A DNA stretch of 32,411 bases from Actinomycetales bacterium (GTDB lineage Bacteria > Actinomycetota > Actinomycetes > Actinomycetales > Microbacteriaceae). The stretch lies in contig JAATFB010000057.1 of NCBI GenBank assembly GCA_015655415.1, positions 1 to 32,411 on the forward strand, in the 5' to 3' direction. Shown in pieces: positions 31,233 through 32,411 of the stretch (its first letter is position 1; every line of letters begins with the position of its first letter). The notes under the pieces were generated by a model. That model was given only the letters and a program-made list of their open reading frames with translations. It did not search any database and was not told the DNA's origin. The translations under genes and the position numbers were made by a program.

Positions 31233-32411
31233 GCACCTTCGCTGGCACCCGCCCGATGCTCGCCCTCACCCTCCGCCGCGAGCGTCTGCACGCCACAGCA
31301 TGGTATGTCCTCGCCGCGCTCCTCGTGGTCGTGATCGCGGCCGGCATCGTCGCGACCTACCCCACCGACGCAAGCCGGACCGCACTGGCCGAATCGGTGA
31401 ACGCCAGCGCGGGTGAACTGTTCCTGATCGGCCCGGTGTCCAGCACAGATGTGGGCGGGATCGGGCTGTGGCGCACGCAGGGTATCGCGGCGATCTTCCT
31501 CAGCCTGGCCTCGATCTTCACCGTGGTTCGCAACACGCGCGCCGCCGAGGAGGACGGCACGGGCGAACTGCTCGGCTCGGCTGCCGTCGGCCGGGCGGCA
31601 CCGCTGCTGGCCGTCCTCGGCGTCGTCGGAGTCGGGTCCGTGGTCGCTGGCATCATCGTCACCCTTGGATTCCTCGCTCTCGGCGCGGCCCTAGCAGGAA
31701 GCGTGCTCGTCGGCGCGCAGGTCAGCATGTTCGGGCTGCTCGCCGCGGCTCTGGCCGCGCTCACCGGGCAAGTCGTGCGCACAGCGCGCGCGGCGACCGG
31801 CATCGCCGTGGCAGTGGTCGCCGCCTTCTATATCCTTCGCGGCGCCGGGGATGCCATCGGAGGTGACGCTTACTGGATGTCGCCCTTCGGTTGGATCGCC
31901 GCCGCCCGCCCGTTCGCCGACGACAACGCCCTCCTGCTCCTTCCCGCGCTCGCCCTCGCCGCCGTCCTCGCATCCATAGCGTTGCGGATCGCCACACGAC
32001 GCGACCTCGGCGCCGGACTACTGCCCGATCGAGTGGGACGCGCGCACGCCAGCGCCGCCTTGCGCGGTCCCATCTCCCTCGCGCTCCGCGTCAGCCGGGG
32101 CACACTGATCGGCTGGGCAGCCGGAGCGCTCGTCGTGGGAGCCCTGATCGGTGCCGTGTCCTCCACGGTGGACGAGCAGATCGCCCTCGAGCTCGGCGGC
32201 GCGACCGACGCCGGAGCCGGCCTCGTGCAGGTCGCCCTCTACCTCTCCCCGCTGCTCGCCGCCATTCTCGGCATCCAGATCACACTCCGGCTTCGCGGCG
32301 AGGTCACCAGCGGCCGCGCCGAGGCCGTGCTCTCCCGTCCGGTCAGCCGCACGCGCTGGCTTCTCGCCCACACCATCACCGCCGCGCTCGGCGCCCTCGC
32401 CTTCCTCCTCG
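31229..32411 (+). CDS. ABC exporter permease (polyketide antibiotic/tetronasin type), partial
   Basis: Membrane subunit of the exporter, running off the right edge with about 394 residues present; relatives have about 530. It starts MSTFAGTRPMLALTLRRERL and WYVLAALLVVVIAAGIVATY, with the typical RNTRAAEEDGTGELLGSAAV motif after the second helix and MSPFGWIAAARPFADDNALL near the middle. A second homologous half begins with LIGWAAGALVVGALIGAVSS and EVTSGRAEAVLSRPVSRTRW, repeating the first-half pattern. The ATG lies inside the stop of the ATPase gene (ATGA), so expression is coupled. The 3' end and last helices are outside the window. Confidence 0.92.
   Translation, partial: MSTFAGTRPMLALTLRRERLHATAWYVLAALLVVVIAAGIVATYPTDASRTALAESVNASAGELFLIGPVSSTDVGGIGLWRTQGIAAIFLSLASIFTVVRNTRAAEEDGTGELLGSAAVGRAAPLLAVLGVVGVGSVVAGIIVTLGFLALGAALAGSVLVGAQVSMFGLLAAALAALTGQVVRTARAATGIAVAVVAAFYILRGAGDAIGGDAYWMSPFGWIAAARPFADDNALLLLPALALAAVLASIALRIATRRDLGAGLLPDRVGRAHASAALRGPISLALRVSRGTLIGWAAGALVVGALIGAVSSTVDEQIALELGGATDAGAGLVQVALYLSPLLAAILGIQITLRLRGEVTSGRAEAVLSRPVSRTRWLLAHTITAALGALAFLL

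Overview
The window is high-GC DNA with dense, short-spaced genes, GTG/TTG starts, GGAGG-type ribosome binding sites and protein families typical of soil Actinobacteria. Gene content (tetronasin-type ABC exporter, MobF relaxase remnant, NarL-type two-component systems, many TetR/SDR pairs) suggests Microbacteriaceae or a close relative, but no phylogenetic marker is present, so this is inference. No rRNA, tRNA or CRISPR array was seen.

Layout. 40-1921: a PLP aminotransferase and its FCD-type GntR regulator on the minus strand, with a perfect 12-bp palindrome upstream of the regulator. 1922-2368: a gap with no gene I can support. 2369-4431: a LysR regulator divergent from an NTF2-like protein and an isochorismatase-family hydrolase. 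4491-6447: a PrsW-type membrane protease divergent from a MerR regulator. 6610-7527: a ketopantoate-reductase-like dehydrogenase, convergent with the MerR gene across a hairpin. 7721-8074: a frameshifted IS3 remnant.

8235-15844 is the most coherent and interesting block. Two NarL-type two-component systems face a set of small four-helix membrane proteins. System 1 (kinase 8235-9788, regulator 9785-10426) is divergent from two tandem small membrane proteins and a glycosyltransferase. System 2 (kinase 13955-15676, regulator 13326-13967) runs into a third small membrane protein. The N-terminal sensor region of kinase 1 is visibly homologous to the free-standing small proteins, so the same module occurs both fused to a kinase and alone. 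Kinase 2 carries an in-frame TGA near its N-terminus. The glycosyltransferase frame runs through a 17-bp-stem hairpin into the convergent gene.

16019-17177: a DUF4386-like or related membrane protein, a terminator hairpin and a decayed tyrosine recombinase. 17352-21363: TetR regulator divergent from an SDR/epimerase, siderophore-interacting protein and 14-helix MFS exporter. 21502-23380: AraC regulator divergent from a classical SDR. 23471-24150: a scar made of a transposase C-terminus, a TenA fragment and the start of a MobF relaxase. 24277-26287: SDR and SnoaL-like genes divergent from a TetR regulator, with two related operators between them. 26352-28076: SDR divergent from an XRE/MmyB-type regulator. 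28135-29710: a broken SDR, an IS256 remnant, a decayed membrane-protein gene and a decayed GbsR/MarR paralogue. 29807-32411: an intact GbsR/MarR regulator divergent from an ABC exporter whose permease runs off the window.

Overall this is an accessory region: regulator/redox-enzyme pairs and exporters laid between scars of at least four different mobile elements.
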